A DNA stretch of 64,000 nucleotides from Pseudomonadota bacterium (GCA_018261905.1 JAGTRU010000014.1:1-64000); one strand, 5' to 3'; shown: positions 1-11,096, counted from the stretch's first letter. The notes: generated by a model from the sequence alone, not told the origin. A program made the numbers and translations.

Positions 1-248
1 CCATCGAAGCCGCGATCAAGGACGTCGAATCCGTGCTGCGCGACGGCGACAAGGAAACCATCGTCGCCAAGACCGAAGCCCTGAGCCAGGCCGCCCAGAA
101 GCTGGGGGAAAAGATGTACGCCCAGCAACAGGCTGCAGGCGCAGCCGCCGGTGCCACCGGTCAGCAACAACCCGAGGGCGGCGAGAAAACCGTTGAAGGC
201 GATGTCGTCGATGCCGAATTCACCGAAGTGAACAAGGAAAAGAAATAA
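1..248 (+). CDS. dnaK: Chaperone DnaK (Hsp70), C-terminal end only
   Basis: The reading frame is open from base 3, so the gene enters from the left edge. The visible residues form the end of the Hsp70 substrate-domain lid: a helical stretch containing [13 protein letters not shown], followed by a Gln/Ala/Gly-rich linker and an acidic tail with GDVVDAEF, which is the typical DnaK terminus that recruits co-chaperones. DnaK is the ATP-dependent cytoplasmic chaperone that works with DnaJ and GrpE. dnaJ follows 131 bases downstream. A strong hairpin lies between them, so much dnaK transcription may stop before dnaJ. The identification rests on the C-terminal motif and the dnaJ neighbour. Confidence 0.93.
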   Translation, partial: IEAAIKDVESVLRDGDKETIVAKTEALSQAAQKLGEKMYAQQQAAGAAAGATGQQQPEGGEKTVEGDVVDAEFTEVNKEKK

Positions 249-379
249 GGATCGAGGATCGAGCGATTTGCTGCCAGCAACCGGGTCGGGGAATATTTCC
301 CGACCCGGTTTTGAGCATCCTGATCCTTGACCCTCCTGAAGATCACTCGATCCTCTAACCCCTAATTCCTCGGTCCTAT
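249..379. repeat. Heptad-periodic intergenic repeat, copy A (dnaK-dnaJ)
   Basis: Directly after the dnaK stop come two tandem GGATCGA units (249-262). Toward dnaJ the opposite-sense form CTCGATCCTC appears (346-355), followed by CT-phased heptads (CTAACCC, CTAATTC, CTCGGTC) that run into the dnaJ ATG. A terminator hairpin sits in the centre. Four related elements occur in this window at 1514, 32406, 42016 and 43164. Confidence 0.7.
279..312 (+). terminator. Hairpin terminator after dnaK
   Basis: A perfect 12-bp stem (AACCGGGTCGGG at 279-290 paired with 299-310) encloses an 8-base loop and continues into TT. The T-run is short, so it may only partly terminate. It would lower dnaJ expression relative to dnaK. 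Confidence 0.65.
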
Positions 380-1513
<1,134 letters not shown>

Positions 1514-1634
1514 GCGTTAGTCGTTAGTCGTTAGTCGTTAGTCGTTAGTCGTTAGTCGTTAGTCGTTAGTCGTTAGTCGTTAGTCGTTAGTCGCTAGTCG
1601 CTAGTCGCTAACAGCTAGCGACTAATAACTAGAA
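1514..1634. repeat. GTTAGTC heptanucleotide tandem array, copy B
   Basis: Eleven exact tandem GTTAGTC units (1516-1592) are followed by two GCTAGTC units (1593-1606) and then by degenerate units ending in GACTAATAACTAG (1619-1631), which resemble the reverse complement of the array. The array begins two bases after the dnaJ stop. Together with copies A, C, D and E it forms a family of intergenic elements with a 7-bp period. The number of units is likely to vary between strains, as for any short tandem repeat. Confidence 0.92.
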
Positions 1635-1741
1635 CTTTCCCGTCATAACGCCCACCCGATATGCGAAAGCAAGCCGCCACAGGTTCCCCCGGCACGCTTT
1701 CGACTGTTAGAATCAGGAAATACATTTTGGGGGAGACCACA

Positions 1742-2890
1742 ATGCAAGTCCTGAAGAGACTGGTCGTGCTTGGCGCAATCGCCTGTTCGGCCCTGACTTG
1801 GGCCGGCGAGCCGGGAATTACCGATACCAGCATCACCCTTGGCATGTCCGCCCCATTGACCGGGCCCAACGGCGCCTACGGCCTGGACATGCGGCAAACC
1901 ATCCAGAACTATTTCGAGCAGATCAACAAATCCGGCGGCATCAACGGCCGTCGCCTCGACCTTACCGCGCTTGACGACGGCTACGAAACCGAACGCACGA
2001 TCGCCAACACCAAAACCCTGATCAACGACAAGCACGTCTTTGCGCTGCTTGCCTATTACGGCTCCAGCCCGACCACCGAAGCCATGAACAGCGTTTTCGG
2101 TCCGGCCCGCGTCCCGCTGGTCGGCACCATCTCGGGCGCCGCCACCCTGCGCGAACCGATCAGCAGCAATGCCAATGCACGCTACATGTTCAACGTCCGA
2201 GCGAGCTATGCCGACGAGACGGAAGCCATCGTCAATCAACTGGTATCGCTCGGTCTGAAAAGCATTGCCGTGTTCTACCAGAATGACGGCTTCGGCAAAT
2301 CAGGCCTCGACGGCGTCACCCAGGCACTGAAAAAGCACAAGCTGACCCCCTCTGCCGTCGGCACGGTGGAACGCAACTCGCTCGACGTCGGCAAGGCAGT
2401 CGAGCCGATTGCCAAGGCCAACCCCCAAGCCGTCATCATGGTTACCCTTTACAAGCCAACCGCCGCTTTCGTCAAGGCCATGAAAAAAGTCGGCCAGAAC
2501 CCGATGTTCATGACCCTGTCGCCGGTCGGTACCGAACAACTGGTCCAGGAACTCGGCCCCGAGGCGCGCGGCATCGGTATTTCGCAAGTCGTACCCTACC
2601 CCTGGAACGATATCGTTCCCATTGTCCGCGAATATCAGCGCCTGCCCGGCAGCAAGGCGGGAAGCTATTCCTACTACGGCATGGAAGCCTATCTGATGGC
2701 CCGCACCATGGTCGAAGGGCTGCGCCGGGCCGGCAAAGACCTGAGCCGCGAGAAACTGCTGACGGCGCTGGAAGGATTGAGCAACACCGATTTCGGCGGC
2801 TATCGCATCAACTACGGCAGCAACACCCGACAAGGCTCCCGCCATGTCGAACTGACCGTCGTCGGCCCGGGCGGCAAGATTCTCAAGTAA
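1742..2890 (+). CDS. Periplasmic solute-binding protein, branched-chain amino acid (LivK) type
   Basis: This encodes a 382-residue type I periplasmic binding protein. An N-terminal signal peptide (MQVLKRLVVLGAIACSALTWA) precedes the family opening TDTSITLGMSAPLTGPNGAYG and the [12 protein letters not shown] motif shared by ABC amino-acid and amide receptors. The start at 1742 is chosen over an upstream in-frame ATG at 1661 because it has a GGGGGAG ribosome site and begins the signal peptide. No permease or ATPase genes adjoin it, so it may serve a distant transporter or act as a sensor ligand-binding protein. A paralog lies at 24727. A terminator follows. The ligand is unknown. Confidence 0.88.
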   Translation: MQVLKRLVVLGAIACSALTWAGEPGITDTSITLGMSAPLTGPNGAYGLDMRQTIQNYFEQINKSGGINGRRLDLTALDDGYETERTIANTKTLINDKHVFALLAYYGSSPTTEAMNSVFGPARVPLVGTISGAATLREPISSNANARYMFNVRASYADETEAIVNQLVSLGLKSIAVFYQNDGFGKSGLDGVTQALKKHKLTPSAVGTVERNSLDVGKAVEPIAKANPQAVIMVTLYKPTAAFVKAMKKVGQNPMFMTLSPVGTEQLVQELGPEARGIGISQVVPYPWNDIVPIVREYQRLPGSKAGSYSYYGMEAYLMARTMVEGLRRAGKDLSREKLLTALEGLSNTDFGGYRINYGSNTRQGSRHVELTVVGPGGKILK

Positions 2891-2905
2891 GCGACAATAC
2901 GCCAA

Positions 2906-2937
2906 AATAAAAACGGCCCTGACGGGCCGTTTTTATT
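2906..2937. terminator. Bidirectional terminator between solute-binding gene and cysS
   Basis: A perfect 14-bp stem (2906-2919 with 2924-2937) has a 4-base loop and an A-run on one side and a T-run on the other. It can terminate the plus-strand binding-protein gene and the converging minus-strand cysS. Confidence 0.93.
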
Positions 2938-2949
2938 GCCACACCTGAA

Positions 2950-4320
2950 TCAGGCCCGCCGCCAGGTGGTCCCCTGCGGACTGTCGTCCAGAGCGATGCC
3001 CGCCGCTTTCAGTTGATCGCGAACACGGTCGGCCCCGGCAAAATCACGCGCCTTCTTGGCCGCCGTCCGCTCCGCGATCAAGCCTTCGATGGCCGCCTCG
3101 TCGAGACCTCCAACCTGAGCTGCACCACGCAGATAAACCAGCGGCTCGCGCACGAGCAGGCCGATGACGCCGCCCAGCGCCTGCAACAAACCAGCCAGTT
3201 CGGCACTGCGCTGGCGATTGACCTCGCCGGCCAACTCGAAGAGGACGGCAATCGCGCCGTGCGAATCGAAGTCCTCATCCAGGGCTGCGGCAAAACGGGC
3301 GGCGAAATCGTTCTGCCAATCGATGTCGACGGCACGCGGTGGCACATCGCGCAAGGCAAAGTACAGGCCATCCAGGCTGCGCTTAGCATCGTCGAGATGG
3401 GCATCGGAATAATTCAGGGCACTACGGTAATGGGCACGCAGAATGAAGAAGCGCACCACTTCGGCATCGAAACGCTCAAGCACTTCGCGGATGGTGAAGA
3501 AATTGCCCAGAGACTTCGACATTTTTTCGTTGTCGACGCGGACAAAACCATTGTGCATCCAATAATTGACAAAGTTGCACCGATGCGCCCCCTCCGACTG
3601 GGCGATTTCGTTCTCGTGGTGGGGAAATTGCAAATCCTGACCACCGCCATGTATATCGAAATGCTGACCAAGAATTTTCGAACTCATCGCCGAACACTCG
3701 ATATGCCAGCCCGGCCGCCCTTCACCCCACGGGGATTGCCAGGCCGGCTCGCCGGGCTTGGCATGTTTCCAGAGTACGAAATCGAGCGGATCCTGCTTCG
3801 CCGTATCGACCTCGACCCGCTCGCCGGCTCGCAAGTCGTCGAGCGACTTGCCGGATAGCTTGCCGTAACCGTCAAACTTGCGCACCGCATAATTAACATC
3901 GCCGTCGACCGCCCGATAAGCCAGGCCATTGGCTTCCAACTGACCAATCAGAGCGAGCATTTCGGGAACGAACTCGGTTGCCCGCGGCTCATAATCGGGA
4001 CGCAGGACGCCCAAGGCATCCGCATCCTCGTGCATGAAAGCGATAAAGCGGTTGGTCAACTGCTGGATCGTCTCGCCGTTTTCCGCCGCCCGCCGAATGA
4101 TCTTGTCATCGATGTCGGTAATATTGCGGACATAGGTCACATCGTAGCCACGCACCTTCAGCCAGCGATAAACCATGTCGAAGACAACCATGACGCGGGC
4201 GTGCCCAAGATGACAATAGTCGTAAACCGTCATCCCGCAGACATACATGCGAACCTTGTTGGCTTCAATCGGGGTAAAAACCTGTTTTTCCCGCTTCAGG
4301 GAATTGAAAATCTTCAGCAT
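2950..4320 (-). CDS. cysS: Cysteinyl-tRNA synthetase
   Basis: CysS charges tRNA-Cys with cysteine in the cytoplasm. The 456-residue length is normal. The class I signatures are visible: the HIGH-like HLGH after TVYDYC near residue 35, and KMSKSLGN around residue 267. The zinc-binding Cys near the N-terminus (YVCGMTVYD) and the Cys and His residues around WHIECSAMS and [10 protein letters not shown] are also present. It is a single-gene minus-strand unit, divergent from the TPR gene at 4425 and ended by the shared terminator at 2906. The start ATG has only a weak ribosome site. Confidence 0.98.
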   Translation of the reverse strand: MLKIFNSLKREKQVFTPIEANKVRMYVCGMTVYDYCHLGHARVMVVFDMVYRWLKVRGYDVTYVRNITDIDDKIIRRAAENGETIQQLTNRFIAFMHEDADALGVLRPDYEPRATEFVPEMLALIGQLEANGLAYRAVDGDVNYAVRKFDGYGKLSGKSLDDLRAGERVEVDTAKQDPLDFVLWKHAKPGEPAWQSPWGEGRPGWHIECSAMSSKILGQHFDIHGGGQDLQFPHHENEIAQSEGAHRCNFVNYWMHNGFVRVDNEKMSKSLGNFFTIREVLERFDAEVVRFFILRAHYRSALNYSDAHLDDAKRSLDGLYFALRDVPPRAVDIDWQNDFAARFAAALDEDFDSHGAIAVLFELAGEVNRQRSAELAGLLQALGGVIGLLVREPLVYLRGAAQVGGLDEAAIEGLIAERTAAKKARDFAGADRVRDQLKAAGIALDDSPQGTTWRRA

Positions 4321-4424
4321 GCCGGGATAAATTCGTGGTACCGCCGGCTCTAGAAGCCTATGGGAAAAGCGGCATTTTTGGTAGAATTGTACGATTGTAT
4401 AACTCTGGAAATTATAGCACAGCG

Positions 4425-5519
4425 ATGACTACGACCTCTCTGCCCCAGCCCCGTTTCCAGCAGCTCAAAGGGCTGCGCGCCCTGGCTCTTGGCTTGGCCA
4501 TCGGCTTTGCCGCGCCGGTCTTCGCCGACAACCTGCCGGACGTGCAGCGCCTGATCAAACAGGGTCAGTATCCGCAAGCCCTGGAAAAGGTCGACGCCTA
4601 CCTCAGCAACAAGCCCAAGGACGCCCAGGGCCGCTTCCTCAAGGGGCTGATTTATACAGAGATGAACAAGCCGGCTGACGCCATCGCCGTCTTTACCAAG
4701 CTGACCGAAGACTATCCGGAACTGCCCGAGCCCTACAACAACCTGGCTGTCCTCTACGCCCAGCAAAAGCAGTACGACAAGGCGCGCACCTCGCTGGAAA
4801 TGGCAATAAGGACTCACCCGTCCTACGCCATCGCCTACGAGAACCTTGGCGACGTGTACGCCAAGCTGGCCAGCCAGGCCTATGACAAGGCACTGCAACT
4901 CGACAATTCGAACCCGGCCACGCAGAACAAGCTGTCCCTGATTCGCGACCTGATCACCACCTCCGGCAAGGGCAACGTCAAGCCGAGCGCTCCGACCGCT
5001 ACGGCGCCAGCCGTTTCCGCTCCGCCGCTGGCCGCCAGCAAACCGGCCAACGCCGTGACGCCGACCGCCAGCATTGTCACCACGACGCCGGGCGCCGCCT
5101 CGACGGCCCAGAACAAACCGGCCGTTGCCGCTGCTCCGGCCCCGACCCCCGTCGCCCCAGCAGTCGTCAAGACCGACGCCGCCCACGACGATGTTGCCAA
5201 GGCCATCAACGCCTGGGCTAACGCCTGGTCGCGTAAGGATATGCGCGCTTATCTCGGCGCCTACGCCAACGACTTCGCGCCGTCGAACGGCCTCGCTCGC
5301 AAGGCCTGGGAAAATGAACGCGAGCACCGCATCGCCGGCAAACCAGGCAAGATTTCGGTGGATATCGACGAGCCGCAGATTTCGTTCAACGGCGACAAGG
5401 CTACCGCCAAGTTCCGCCAGCACTACAAGGCCGGCAGCCTGGCAACCTCGACGACCAAGACCCTGGTTTTCGTCCGCACCGGTAACAAATGGCTGATCAA
5501 GGAAGAAATTTCCCGCTAA
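4425..5519 (+). CDS. TPR-repeat periplasmic protein with C-terminal NTF2-like domain
   Basis: A 364-residue exported protein. A signal-like hydrophobic segment ([16 protein letters not shown]) precedes three or so tetratricopeptide repeats (about residues 40-150). A long Ala/Pro/Thr/Val-rich linker follows, then a C-terminal domain of about 100 residues beginning [19 protein letters not shown], of the SnoaL/NTF2-like type found after L,D-transpeptidases (Cds6-like). The next gene, overlapping at TAATG, is an L,D-transpeptidase ending in a related domain, so the pair probably act together in the cell envelope. An upstream in-frame ATG at 4335 was rejected because the signal peptide follows 4425. 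A possible -10 box is TATAAC at 4398. The function is inferred from context. Confidence 0.8.
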   Translation: MTTTSLPQPRFQQLKGLRALALGLAIGFAAPVFADNLPDVQRLIKQGQYPQALEKVDAYLSNKPKDAQGRFLKGLIYTEMNKPADAIAVFTKLTEDYPELPEPYNNLAVLYAQQKQYDKARTSLEMAIRTHPSYAIAYENLGDVYAKLASQAYDKALQLDNSNPATQNKLSLIRDLITTSGKGNVKPSAPTATAPAVSAPPLAASKPANAVTPTASIVTTTPGAASTAQNKPAVAAAPAPTPVAPAVVKTDAAHDDVAKAINAWANAWSRKDMRAYLGAYANDFAPSNGLARKAWENEREHRIAGKPGKISVDIDEPQISFNGDKATAKFRQHYKAGSLATSTTKTLVFVRTGNKWLIKEEISR

Positions 5520-6790
5520 TGTTGGGCCGTCAGTTAGTACTTCTTGGATTGGCCAGTTGTCTGGCCGGCAGCGTTTGTGCCAGACCGCCCGAAAAGCCGA
5601 CAAGCCACGCCAGCCGCCACGGCGCGAGTAAGCCGGCGCCGGTGGCGGCATCGCCCAAGCGCCTGCCGAGCAGCATTTCCGACTCTGGCCCGGAGGCGCA
5701 ACTGGCAACCATCTTCAAGGAAATCGAGGCCAATCAGCTCGGTCGCGCCCTGGAACTGACCGAATCACTGCTCCGCCAGCATCCCAATTACCGGCTGGCC
5801 AATCTGATCAAGGGCGACCTGCTGCTCGCCCGCCACCAGCCGATCCAGACTTTCGGCGCAATGAGCGGCGCCCCGGCCGACAAAGTCGCCGATCTGCGCG
5901 CCGAGGCCATCGTTCGCCTGAAAGGCTATCGCGAAAAGCCGCTGGCCAATTTTGTGCCGCGCTATCTCCTCCAGATGCCGGCCGATCAGCGCTACGCCAT
6001 CGTCGTCGACACCAAGCGCTCGCGCCTCTACGTCTATGAGAACGATGTCGCCAATGGCGGCCGGCCGCGCTTCGTTGCCGACTACTATGTCACCCAGGGC
6101 AAGCTGGGTGCCGAAAAACTCGCCGAGGGCGACAAAAAGACGCCGATCGGCGTTTATCACGTCACCTCCAATCTGTCCCGGCAAAAACTCGGCGATCTCT
6201 ACGGCAACGGAGCCTACCCGCTCAACTACCCGAACGAATGGGACAAGCGCCAGGGCCGCAACGGTAGCGGCATCTGGCTGCACGGCACGCCCTCCGACAC
6301 CTTCGCCCGGCCACCGCGCGCTTCCGATGGCTGCGTCGTACTGACCAACCAGGATCTCGACGCCGTCGCCAAGAACCTGCAGGTCGGCATGACCCCGGTA
6401 ATCATCAGCAACTCCATCGAGTGGCTGTCGCTCGACGACTGGAGCAAGGAACGTAGCGAACTCAACAAGACTCTCGATGCCTGGCGCACCGACTGGGAAA
6501 GCCGCGACACCGACCGCTTCCTGAAGCATTATTCGAAACGCTTCAAGGCCGGCGAGCAGAATTTCGAGCAGTTCGCCACCCAGAAAAAGCAGGTCAATGC
6601 CAGCAAGGAATGGATCAAGATCAAGGTCGGCAACCTTTCCGTGTTCCGCAACCCGGGCAAGGAAGAAGTGGTCGTCGTCACCTTTGACCAGGATTACCGC
6701 AGCAACAACGTGAATAACGTGATGAAGAAACGCCAGTACTGGCTGCGCGAAGATGGCAAATGGAAAATCATCTACGAAGGAAGTGCCTGA
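5519..6790 (+). CDS. L,D-transpeptidase (YkuD family) with C-terminal NTF2-like domain
   Basis: A 423-residue envelope enzyme. A hydrophobic N-terminus contains LASC, which could be a lipobox, although ordinary signal cleavage near SVCA is also possible. The YkuD catalytic core spans roughly residues 160-300 and contains HGTPSDTF and SDGCVVL, giving the active-site His and Cys. YkuD enzymes form 3-3 peptidoglycan cross-links or attach proteins or D-amino acids to peptidoglycan. The last 110 residues form an NTF2-like domain related to that of the upstream TPR protein. The start at 5519 overlaps the upstream stop, which indicates translational coupling. Its exact substrate is not visible. Confidence 0.87.
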   Translation: MLGRQLVLLGLASCLAGSVCARPPEKPTSHASRHGASKPAPVAASPKRLPSSISDSGPEAQLATIFKEIEANQLGRALELTESLLRQHPNYRLANLIKGDLLLARHQPIQTFGAMSGAPADKVADLRAEAIVRLKGYREKPLANFVPRYLLQMPADQRYAIVVDTKRSRLYVYENDVANGGRPRFVADYYVTQGKLGAEKLAEGDKKTPIGVYHVTSNLSRQKLGDLYGNGAYPLNYPNEWDKRQGRNGSGIWLHGTPSDTFARPPRASDGCVVLTNQDLDAVAKNLQVGMTPVIISNSIEWLSLDDWSKERSELNKTLDAWRTDWESRDTDRFLKHYSKRFKAGEQNFEQFATQKKQVNASKEWIKIKVGNLSVFRNPGKEEVVVVTFDQDYRSNNVNNVMKKRQYWLREDGKWKIIYEGSA

Positions 6791-7362
6791 TGTTGAAAAA
6801 AATCTCCGCCCTCGCCGCCGGCCTGCTGCTTTCTGTCGCCGCCTGGGCGGCACCGAGTGTCGAAATAACCACCTCGCTGGGCAAGATCACCCTTGAGTTG
6901 TATCCGGAAAAGGCCCCGAAAACGGTCGAGTCTTTCCTCAAAAATGCCAAAAGCGGCTTCTACGACGCCACCATCTTCCACCGCGTGATCAACGGCTTCA
7001 TGATCCAGGGGGGCGGTTTCAGCATCGCCATGGAAGAGAAGAAGGTTCTCACCCCCGCCTTGCAGAACGAGGCCACCAACGGCCTGAGCAACGATCGCGG
7101 CACCGTCGCCATGGCCCGCACCGGCGACCCGCATTCGGCCCGCGCCCAGTTCTTCATCAACCTCAACAATAACGACTTCCTCAACCATCGCACGGCCGCC
7201 GATCCGCGCGGCTGGGGCTATGCCGTATTCGGCAAGGTGACCCAGGGCATGGATGTCGTCGACAAGATCGCCCGTGTGCCGACCGGCAACTCGGGTTATT
7301 TCGAAAACGTTCCGACGACCCCGGTCGTTATCCAGAACGTCAAAATCATCTCCGAAAAGTAA
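6790..7362 (+). CDS. ppiA: Periplasmic peptidyl-prolyl cis-trans isomerase (cyclophilin)
   Basis: A cyclophilin of 190 residues with a signal peptide (MLKKISALAAGLLLSVAAWA) that directs it to the periplasm, where it speeds proline isomerisation in exported proteins. The catalytic signatures [32 protein letters not shown] and GYAVFGKV match the bacterial cyclophilin core. The ATG at 6790 shares its A with the TGA of the L,D-transpeptidase, so the genes are translationally coupled. It is followed ten bases later by a second cyclophilin lacking a signal peptide, which looks like a duplication with retargeting. Confidence 0.94.
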   Translation: MLKKISALAAGLLLSVAAWAAPSVEITTSLGKITLELYPEKAPKTVESFLKNAKSGFYDATIFHRVINGFMIQGGGFSIAMEEKKVLTPALQNEATNGLSNDRGTVAMARTGDPHSARAQFFINLNNNDFLNHRTAADPRGWGYAVFGKVTQGMDVVDKIARVPTGNSGYFENVPTTPVVIQNVKIISEK

Positions 7363-7371
7363 GGATCCCCA

Positions 7372-7863
7372 ATGATCAAACTCACCACCAACCACGGCGT
7401 CATCACCCTCAACCTGGATGCCGAAAAGGCCCCGAAGACGGTTGCCAACTTCATTTCCTACGTTAAAGCCGGCCACTACGACAACACCATTTTCCACCGC
7501 GTCATCAAGAACTTCATGATCCAGGGCGGCGGCATGGAACCCGGCATGAACCAGAAGGAGTGCCGCGCCCCGATCGAAAACGAAGCGGCCAACGGCTTGA
7601 AGAACAAGCGCGGCACGGTTGCCATGGCCCGCACCAACGATCCGCACTCGGCCACCGCGCAGTTCTTCATCAATACCGTCGATAACGATTTCCTCGACTT
7701 CAAGTCGCCGTCCGGCCAGGGCTGGGGCTACTGCGTCTTCGGCGAAGTCGTCGAAGGGATGGACGTCGTGGACAAGATCCGCGCCGTCAAGACCGGCAAC
7801 AAGGGCTTTCACCAGGACGTGCCGGCCGAAGACGTGATCATCGAAAAGGCCGAGATCGTTTGA
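7372..7863 (+). CDS. ppiB: Cytoplasmic peptidyl-prolyl cis-trans isomerase (cyclophilin B)
   Basis: A 163-residue cyclophilin that starts directly with [15 protein letters not shown] and has no signal peptide, as expected for cytoplasmic PpiB. The active-site motifs [14 protein letters not shown] and [16 protein letters not shown] are intact, as is [10 protein letters not shown]. An AAGGA ribosome site lies seven bases before the ATG. Its stop overlaps the start of lpxH, the same ppiB-lpxH order seen in many proteobacteria. It is closely similar to the preceding periplasmic cyclophilin. Confidence 0.96.
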   Translation: MIKLTTNHGVITLNLDAEKAPKTVANFISYVKAGHYDNTIFHRVIKNFMIQGGGMEPGMNQKECRAPIENEAANGLKNKRGTVAMARTNDPHSATAQFFINTVDNDFLDFKSPSGQGWGYCVFGEVVEGMDVVDKIRAVKTGNKGFHQDVPAEDVIIEKAEIV

Positions 7864-8594
7864 TCCTCTTCATTTCCGATCTGCACCTGTCGCCCCGGTC
7901 ACCCGGGGCGACTGCTTTGTTTCTCAGCTTTCTCGCCGGGCGGGCCCGTCAGGCGAGCGAACTGTACATCCTCGGCGACCTGTTCGAAGTCTGGGTCGGC
8001 GACGACGTCACCGATGCCTACTCGGCGCAGATCATCAGCGCCCTGCGTGCCGCCAGCGACGCCGGCCTGAAGATTCGGCTGATGCATGGCAATCGCGATT
8101 TCGCCATTGGCCAGGAATTTGCCAGCGCTGCCAGGGTCGAATTGCTGCCCGACCCCTACCCGTTGATCCTGCCCGAATGGCAATTCGTGCTCTCGCACGG
8201 CGATGCCCTGTGCCTGGATGACCACGCCTACCAGGCTTATCGCGCTAAGGTGCGCGATCCCGAGTGGCAACGGAAAATGCGCGCCAAGCCGCGCTTCCTG
8301 CGCCGCCTGCTCGGTCGCTACATCCGCTGGCAAAGCAGCCGCCGCAAACGCCATCACACCTGGGTTTATGCCGACCTGCACGCCGCCGCCACCGACGACT
8401 TCCTGCGCGACCACGGCTACGCCACCTTCATTCACGGCCACACCCATCAGCCGGCAAAACACGACCACATTATCGATGGCATCCATGTCGAACGCTGGGT
8501 GCTCGCCGACTGGCAGGAAGACCGGGGCGAATGCCTGGTCTGGGACGGCAAGGCGCTGAGCCGCGAAGCCCTCCGCGCCGAAGACCGGTCGTAA
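7860..8594 (+). CDS. lpxH: UDP-2,3-diacylglucosamine diphosphatase LpxH
   Basis: LpxH hydrolyses UDP-2,3-diacylglucosamine to lipid X, the fourth step of lipid A synthesis, at the inner membrane surface. The 244-residue protein shows the metallophosphoesterase motifs [30 protein letters not shown] and HGHTHQP. The start is a TTG at 7860 that overlaps the ppiB stop; the conserved first strand begins right after it, so no other start fits. This implies translational coupling to ppiB. recQ follows after four bases. Confidence 0.96.
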   Translation: MILFISDLHLSPRSPGATALFLSFLAGRARQASELYILGDLFEVWVGDDVTDAYSAQIISALRAASDAGLKIRLMHGNRDFAIGQEFASAARVELLPDPYPLILPEWQFVLSHGDALCLDDHAYQAYRAKVRDPEWQRKMRAKPRFLRRLLGRYIRWQSSRRKRHHTWVYADLHAAATDDFLRDHGYATFIHGHTHQPAKHDHIIDGIHVERWVLADWQEDRGECLVWDGKALSREALRAEDRS

Positions 8595-8598
8595 GCCG

Positions 8599-10419
8599 GT
8601 GCCCACGACCAACCGCGCCCTCGACATCCTGCGCGATGTCTTCGGCTACCCCGCCTTCCGCGGCGCCCAGGCCGAAATCATCGAGCATATCGGCAAGGGT
8701 GGTGATGCGCTCGTCCTGATGCCGACCGGCGGCGGCAAGAGCCTGTGCTACCAGATCCCCGCCCTGCTCCGCCCGGGCTGCGCCGTCGTCGTTTCGCCGC
8801 TGATCGCGTTGATGCAGGACCAGGTCGACGCCATGATCCAGCTCGGCGTCAAGGCGGCCTGCCTCAATTCGACGCTCGACTGGCGCGAAGCGCAGGCCGT
8901 CGAGCAGGCGATTTTCAGCGGCAATCTCGACCTCGTCTACATCGCCCCGGAACGCCTACTGCTCGACCGCACGCTGGCCATGCTCGACAGCCTTTACGAA
9001 GCCGGCAAGCTGGCGCTGTTCGCCATTGACGAAGCGCATTGCGTCTCGCAATGGGGCCATGACTTCCGCCCGGAATACCTGCAGCTATCGGCCCTGCACG
9101 AACGCTACCCGAACGTCCCGCGCATCGCCTTGACCGCCACCGCCGACCAGGCGACGCGCAACGAGATCCAGACCCGCCTCGGCCTCAATGGGGCCCGCGT
9201 CTTCCTCTCCAGTTTCGACCGCCCGAACATCCGCTACACGGTAGTCGAAAAGGATACCCCAAAGAAACAACTACTTACCTTCCTCGCCGGCCGCCAGGGC
9301 CAGGCCGGCATCGTCTATTGCCTGTCGCGCAAAAAGGTCGAGGAAACGGCCGAATGGCTCTCCAGCCAGGGCTATCCGGCCCTGCCCTACCACGCCGGCC
9401 TGCCGGCGCCGGAGCGCGCCGCCAACCAGCGCCGCTTCCTGCGCGAGGAAGGCCTGATCATGTGCGCCACCATTGCCTTCGGCATGGGCATCGACAAGCC
9501 GGATGTCCGCTTCGTCGCCCACCTCGACCTGCCGAAGAGCATAGAGGCCTACTATCAGGAAACCGGCCGCGCCGGCCGCGACGGTGAACCGGCCGAAGCC
9601 TGGATGACCTACGGCATGCAGGACGTCGCGTTGCAACACGCGCGCATCGCCGAATCGGGGGCCGGCGAAGGCCAGAAAATTCTCGAAGCGCAACGCCTAA
9701 CCGCCCTGCTCGCCTACTGCGAAGCGCCGCGCTGCCGGCGCCAGGTCTTGCTCAATTACTTCGGCGAAGAACGCGAGCCCTGCGGCAATTGCGATGTCTG
9801 CCAGGACCCGCCCGAACTGTGGGATGGCACACTCGCCGCACAGAAGGCACTATCGGCCATTTTCCGCACCGGCATGCGCTTCGGCGTCGCCCACCTGACC
9901 GACATCCTGCGCGGCAAGGCGACCGACAAGGTCAAACAATGGCACCATGACCAGCTCCCAACCTTCGGCGTCGGCGCCGATCTCGACGACCACGCCTGGA
10001 AAAGCGTCTTCCGCCAGCTTGCCGCCGCCGGCCTGGTGCATGTCGATATGGCAGAACATGGCGCCCTGCAACTGACCGATGCTGCCCGCCAGGTCCTGAA
10101 GGGCGGCCAGCGCGTCGAACTGCGCCGGCCGCTCAAACGCAAGAGCAGCAGCCCGTCACGCAGCAGCAGTACGGTCGTGCGTAGCGAACTGGCGCCGGCC
10201 GACGAAGCACTGTTCCAGCTCCTGCGGAGTTGGCGCGGCGACACCGCCCGCGAACAGGGGGTGCCGGCCTACGTCATCCTGCACGACAAAACCCTGCGTG
10301 AACTGGCCGAAGTCCGGCCGACCAGCCACGGCATGCTGGCCGGCATCACCGGCATGGGCAGCGCCAAGATCGAGCACTACGGCGAAGAACTGCTCAACCT
10401 GATCCGCAACGAGGGCTGA
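8599..10419 (+). CDS. recQ: ATP-dependent DNA helicase RecQ
   Basis: RecQ is a 3'-5' DNA helicase acting in recombination and replication-fork repair. The 606-residue protein has the full bacterial arrangement: Walker [13 protein letters not shown] (about residue 48), DEAH box in [16 protein letters not shown], helicase C motif GRAGRDG, a zinc site [13 protein letters not shown] followed by CGNCDVC, a winged-helix domain and a C-terminal HRDC domain with [11 protein letters not shown]. The start is GTG at 8599, five bases past the lpxH stop. It is probably the last well-known member of the plus-strand run that starts at 4425. Confidence 0.97.
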   Translation: MPTTNRALDILRDVFGYPAFRGAQAEIIEHIGKGGDALVLMPTGGGKSLCYQIPALLRPGCAVVVSPLIALMQDQVDAMIQLGVKAACLNSTLDWREAQAVEQAIFSGNLDLVYIAPERLLLDRTLAMLDSLYEAGKLALFAIDEAHCVSQWGHDFRPEYLQLSALHERYPNVPRIALTATADQATRNEIQTRLGLNGARVFLSSFDRPNIRYTVVEKDTPKKQLLTFLAGRQGQAGIVYCLSRKKVEETAEWLSSQGYPALPYHAGLPAPERAANQRRFLREEGLIMCATIAFGMGIDKPDVRFVAHLDLPKSIEAYYQETGRAGRDGEPAEAWMTYGMQDVALQHARIAESGAGEGQKILEAQRLTALLAYCEAPRCRRQVLLNYFGEEREPCGNCDVCQDPPELWDGTLAAQKALSAIFRTGMRFGVAHLTDILRGKATDKVKQWHHDQLPTFGVGADLDDHAWKSVFRQLAAAGLVHVDMAEHGALQLTDAARQVLKGGQRVELRRPLKRKSSSPSRSSSTVVRSELAPADEALFQLLRSWRGDTAREQGVPAYVILHDKTLRELAEVRPTSHGMLAGITGMGSAKIEHYGEELLNLIRNEG

Positions 10420-10420
10420 G

Positions 10421-11038
10421 ATGAAAAACCGCCATCTGCTGACCACCAGTCTGGCCACCATCGTCGTCGCCGCCCTAGTCGTTTCCGGCATCGCCCCCTT
10501 CGACCGCGCCACCTGGATCATGGAAGTTGCACCAGCAGTGATCGCGCTGGTGCTGCTCGCCGCCACGCGCAAAAGTTATCCGCTGACCACGCTGCTCTAC
10601 GTCCTGATCGCCGCCCACGCCCTGGTTCTCATCGCCGGCGGGGCCTACAGCTACGCCCGGGTACCATTCGGCTTCTGGCTGCAGGATCTGCTCGGCACCG
10701 CCCGCAATCCCTACGACAAGCTCGGCCACCTGCTGCAGGGTTTCGTACCGGCCCTGGTCGCTCGCGAAATCCTGCTGCGTGGTGCCTATGTCCATGGCCG
10801 CCGGATGGCCGGTTTCCTGTGCATCTGCATCGCCATGGCGATCAGCGCCTGTTACGAACTCATCGAATGGGGCGCCGCCCTGTGGCTGGGTCAGGGCGCC
10901 GACGAATTCCTCGGCACCCAGGGCGATCCCTGGGACACCCAGTCCGACATGCTGATGGCCCTGATCGGTTCCAGCCTGGCGATTGCCTTCTTCGCTGCCT
11001 GGCACGACCGGCAACTGGCGCAACTGCCCAAGGCATAG
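10421..11038 (+). CDS. yjdF: YjdF-like (DUF2238) inner membrane protein
   Basis: A 205-residue polytopic membrane protein with about five or six hydrophobic helices. It has the family pattern PYDKLGHLLQGFVPALVARE in mid-sequence and YELIEWGAAL followed by GTQGDPWDTQSDML near the C-terminus, which I recognise as DUF2238 (YjdF type). The conserved Asp, His and Glu residues lie at membrane ends and suggest ligand or ion contact, but the function is unknown. It starts two bases after the recQ stop and so belongs to that transcript. After it come about 60 bases with no clear terminator, then the kdp promoter. Confidence 0.85.
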   Translation: MKNRHLLTTSLATIVVAALVVSGIAPFDRATWIMEVAPAVIALVLLAATRKSYPLTTLLYVLIAAHALVLIAGGAYSYARVPFGFWLQDLLGTARNPYDKLGHLLQGFVPALVAREILLRGAYVHGRRMAGFLCICIAMAISACYELIEWGAALWLGQGADEFLGTQGDPWDTQSDMLMALIGSSLAIAFFAAWHDRQLAQLPKA

Positions 11039-11096
11039 CGCCGGCAACGGGCGGCGGACAAACACGCCCTTGCCGCCCCGGCCCGAAAACCGGATT

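Noticed and set aside
1516-1606. CRISPR array
   Set aside because: The unit is 7 bp with no spacers and no cas genes; it is a plain tandem repeat.
11041-11096. Terminator after the YjdF gene
   Set aside because: A GGGCGGC/GCCGCCC inverted repeat exists, but the loop is long and there is no T-run.
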